From assembly GCA_016929795.1 (NCBI GenBank), contig JAFGIA010000100.1:1-7142 (forward strand): DNA of 7,142 bases, in the 5' to 3' direction. The position numbers and the translations under genes were made by a program. Under the pieces are notes generated by a model, which saw only the letters and a list, made by a program, of their open reading frames with translations, was not told where the DNA came from and ran no database searches. Origin of the DNA: Anaerolineae bacterium (GTDB taxonomy: Bacteria > Chloroflexota > Anaerolineae > JAAYZQ01). Shown here one piece after another: positions 5,372 through 7,142 of this stretch (positions within the stretch are counted from its first letter, which is position 1; every line of letters starts with the position of its first letter).

Positions 5372-5505
5372 CCCGGCTCGGCGTTCCGAAATCGTGAATT
5401 CGCCAGTGTGCCCGGTCCTGATCGTCCTTTCAGCGTGCACGGGACCTCCGAGCGAGCGGTTCATTCCTCCTATTCGCAATCGCGTTCGAGAGAGGATCTA
5501 CGACG

Positions 5506-7142
5506 GTGGAAGAGTTGCGGCTGTCGCTGCTGGGAGACCTGCAAGTCACGCGGGGTGGAACGCCTGTGTCTGGTTTTGTGTCGGCCAAGGTGCCGGCACT
5601 CCTCTGCTACCTGGCCGTCACCGGCCGGCCCCACTTTCGACAGGCGCTCGCCGGCCTGCTGTGGGGTGACTGGCCCGAGGCGGAAGCGCTGGGCAGCCTG
5701 CGCAAAGCATTGCACAATCTGCGTCAGCTCGCCGGCGCCCACCTCGTCGTCGCCGGCCACACGATCGCCTTCGATCGGTCCAGCCCCTATTGGCTCGACG
5801 TAGATCTGTTTCAGGACGAGGTAACCAAGTACAACAATCGACTGGAGCTGTCCTCGCCTGCCGACGCCGCCGCGTTGAGCCGGGCAGTCGATCTCTATCG
5901 AGGCGACCTGTTGGAGGGGTTCCACGTGCGCGATGCCATTGAATTCGAGGAGTGGATGGCGGCGCAGCGGGAGCGGCTGCGGCTCCTGGCCGGGCAGGCA
6001 CTCGACCTGCTGTCCGCCTACCACGTGCGACAGGGGCAGTACGCCGAGGCGACCGGCTACGTACGGCTGCTGCTCACCCTGGCACCGTGGCAGGAAGAGA
6101 CGCATCGCCAGTTGATGTGGCTGCTGGCGCGGGCCGGGCAGCGCAGTGCCGCCCTGGCGCAGTACGAGGTGTGCAGCCGGGCGCTGGCCAGCGAGCTGGG
6201 GATCGAGCCATCGGACGAGACGATGGCCCTCTATCGCCGTATCCGCGCGGCCGGGGCGCCCCGGCCCAACAACCTGCCCGCTCCGGTAACCTCTTTTCTC
6301 GGCAGACAGCGGGAGCTGGAGCAGATCGCGCACCTTCTCGACGGCGATGCCCGGCTGCTGACCCTCACCGGGCCGGGCGGCGTCGGCAAGACGCGCTTGG
6401 CCCTCGAAGCCGCGGCGCGTGCCACACGCGATGCGACAGGCGCCTTCTCTGACGGCGTCTATTTCGTGTCTCTTGCCACTTTGCCGTCGGTGGATCTCGT
6501 CGCGCCTGCCGTTGCCGGCACCCTTGGCGTCTCTGTCGAGGGCGGCCTCGATCTACCGGCCCGGCTGCTGGAGGAGCTGAGGCAGAAGGAGATGCTGCTG
6601 CTGCTCGACAGTTTTGAGCCGGTGATGGAGGCGGCTCCCTTTGTGGGCGAGCTGCTGGCGGCGTGCACTGGTCTCAAAGTGGTGGTTACCAGCCGTGAGC
6701 CGCTCAACCTGCGAGGCGAGCGGCGGGTGCCTGTGCTGCCGCTGGCCATGCCCGAGCTTCCCGCTGCCGGTCATGCCGCGCCCGTGGACCGTGTCTTTGA
6801 GCCCGAACCGTACCTGCGCTCGCCCGCGATCGCCCTCTTTGTCGACAGGGCGCAGGCCGTGCAGCCAGGTTTTGCTCTCGGCCACGAGAATGCGGACGTC
6901 GTCGCCGGAATCTGCACTCACCTCGACGGTCTGCCGCTGGCCATCGAGCTTGCCGCGGCGCGCTGCGGAGAGATCCCGGTCGCCGCGATACAAGCCCAGC
7001 TCTCCAACAGGCTGTCGCTGCTCACCGGGGGCGCCCGCGACCTGCCCGCGAGACAGCGGACGCTGCGCGACACGATCGACTGGAGCGTTCGCCTGCTGCC
7101 CGCCGGGGAGCAGCACCTCCTGGCGCGCTTGGCGGTGTTCGC
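5506..7142 (+). CDS. BTAD/SARP-type transcriptional regulator with NB-ARC ATPase domain, N-terminal part (runs off right edge)
   Basis: The frame is open from GTG 5506 to the edge (545 codons), with AGAGG 10 nt upstream. The start begins MEELRLSLLGDLQVTRGG, the standard opening of the OmpR-like winged helix of this family. Residues 1-95 are that DNA-binding domain (LLCYLAVTGRPHFRQALAGL, then LLWGDWPEAEALGSLRKALH). Residues 98-245 are the bacterial transcriptional activator domain (YRGDLLEGF, EEWMAAQRERL, LALYRRIRAAG-type ending). A linker NNLPAPVTSFLGRQRELEQI leads into an NB-ARC/STAND ATPase with Walker A GPGGVGKT (289-296), Walker B-like MLLLLDSFEP (363-372, Ser where Asn is usual), VVVTSRE (392-398) and GLPLAIELAAAR (475-486). 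TPR repeats normally follow and would lie outside. AfsR-like STAND regulators switch by nucleotide binding and activate promoters. It is divergent from the secreted-protein operon, its likeliest target, but this is inference. Confidence 0.93.
   Translation, partial: MEELRLSLLGDLQVTRGGTPVSGFVSAKVPALLCYLAVTGRPHFRQALAGLLWGDWPEAEALGSLRKALHNLRQLAGAHLVVAGHTIAFDRSSPYWLDVDLFQDEVTKYNNRLELSSPADAAALSRAVDLYRGDLLEGFHVRDAIEFEEWMAAQRERLRLLAGQALDLLSAYHVRQGQYAEATGYVRLLLTLAPWQEETHRQLMWLLARAGQRSAALAQYEVCSRALASELGIEPSDETMALYRRIRAAGAPRPNNLPAPVTSFLGRQRELEQIAHLLDGDARLLTLTGPGGVGKTRLALEAAARATRDATGAFSDGVYFVSLATLPSVDLVAPAVAGTLGVSVEGGLDLPARLLEELRQKEMLLLLDSFEPVMEAAPFVGELLAACTGLKVVVTSREPLNLRGERRVPVLPLAMPELPAAGHAAPVDRVFEPEPYLRSPAIALFVDRAQAVQPGFALGHENADVVAGICTHLDGLPLAIELAAARCGEIPVAAIQAQLSNRLSLLTGGARDLPARQRTLRDTIDWSVRLLPAGEQHLLARLAVF

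Larger units (their letters stand above)
5292..5505. other. Divergent intergenic regulatory region
   Basis: This 214-nt stretch separates the leftward operon from the rightward regulator. It contains the two overlapping candidate promoters around 5340-5371, the dyad TGGC-N5-GCCA (5333-5345) and an 8-bp palindrome CGTGCACG (5434-5441) in the presumed leader of the regulator. No heptameric direct repeats typical of Streptomyces SARP boxes were recognised by eye. Confidence 0.6.

Noticed and set aside
5030..5479. Minus-strand frame of 149 codons over the divergent region
   Set aside because: It overlaps the 70-aa gene in another frame, runs through both candidate promoters and is Arg-rich without domain features. 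The 70-aa frame has the better site and a recognisable core.
5470..6333. Minus-strand frame of 287 codons opposite the regulator
   Set aside because: It is antisense to the winged-helix and BTAD domains, which are unambiguous on the plus strand.

Overview
The window is high-GC DNA that most resembles an environmental member of the Chloroflexota (Anaerolineae or Caldilineae type). The phylum call is inferred from protein style: a BTAD/SARP-type ATPase regulator, a seven-repeat FG-GAP secreted protein, a decapeptide-repeat protein ending in a module common in that phylum, and two secreted proteins ending in YLPVVQR plus two residues. No rRNA, tRNA, mobile-element gene, CRISPR array or phage gene is visible.

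Layout, left to right. At 1-231 (minus strand) is the N-terminal 77 codons of a GNAT-like acetyltransferase, with an extended -10 promoter just upstream. At 232-513 there is no gene but two clear inverted repeats, one of them a nested palindrome with 23-bp perfect arms. From 5291 down to 514 four genes run leftward and are probably one transcription unit: a 70-aa cytoplasmic small protein (5291-5079), a secreted seven-bladed FG-GAP beta-propeller protein (5012-3372), a secreted 716-aa decapeptide-repeat beta-solenoid protein (3344-1194), and a secreted protein with a fibronectin-III-like C-terminal domain (1178-514) whose reading frame is broken once between about 1047 and 1067. The gaps are 66, 27 and 15 nt.

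At 5292-5505 lies a divergent intergenic region with overlapping candidate promoters for the two directions. From 5506 to the right edge runs, rightward, the N-terminal 545 codons of a large regulator: winged helix, BTAD, then an NB-ARC-type ATPase with Walker A.

Working model (inference): the divergent regulator controls a small cell-surface operon encoding three exported, repeat-rich beta-structured proteins. The propeller and the fn3-like protein share the same short C-terminal tail, which may be an export, anchoring or processing signal. The solenoid protein between them has a different C-terminal module. No enzyme is encoded among the three exported proteins, so an adhesive, structural or ligand-binding surface role is more likely than catalysis. 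The most noteworthy points are the shared C-terminal tail, the solenoid architecture, the frameshift, and the regulator plus small-protein arrangement.
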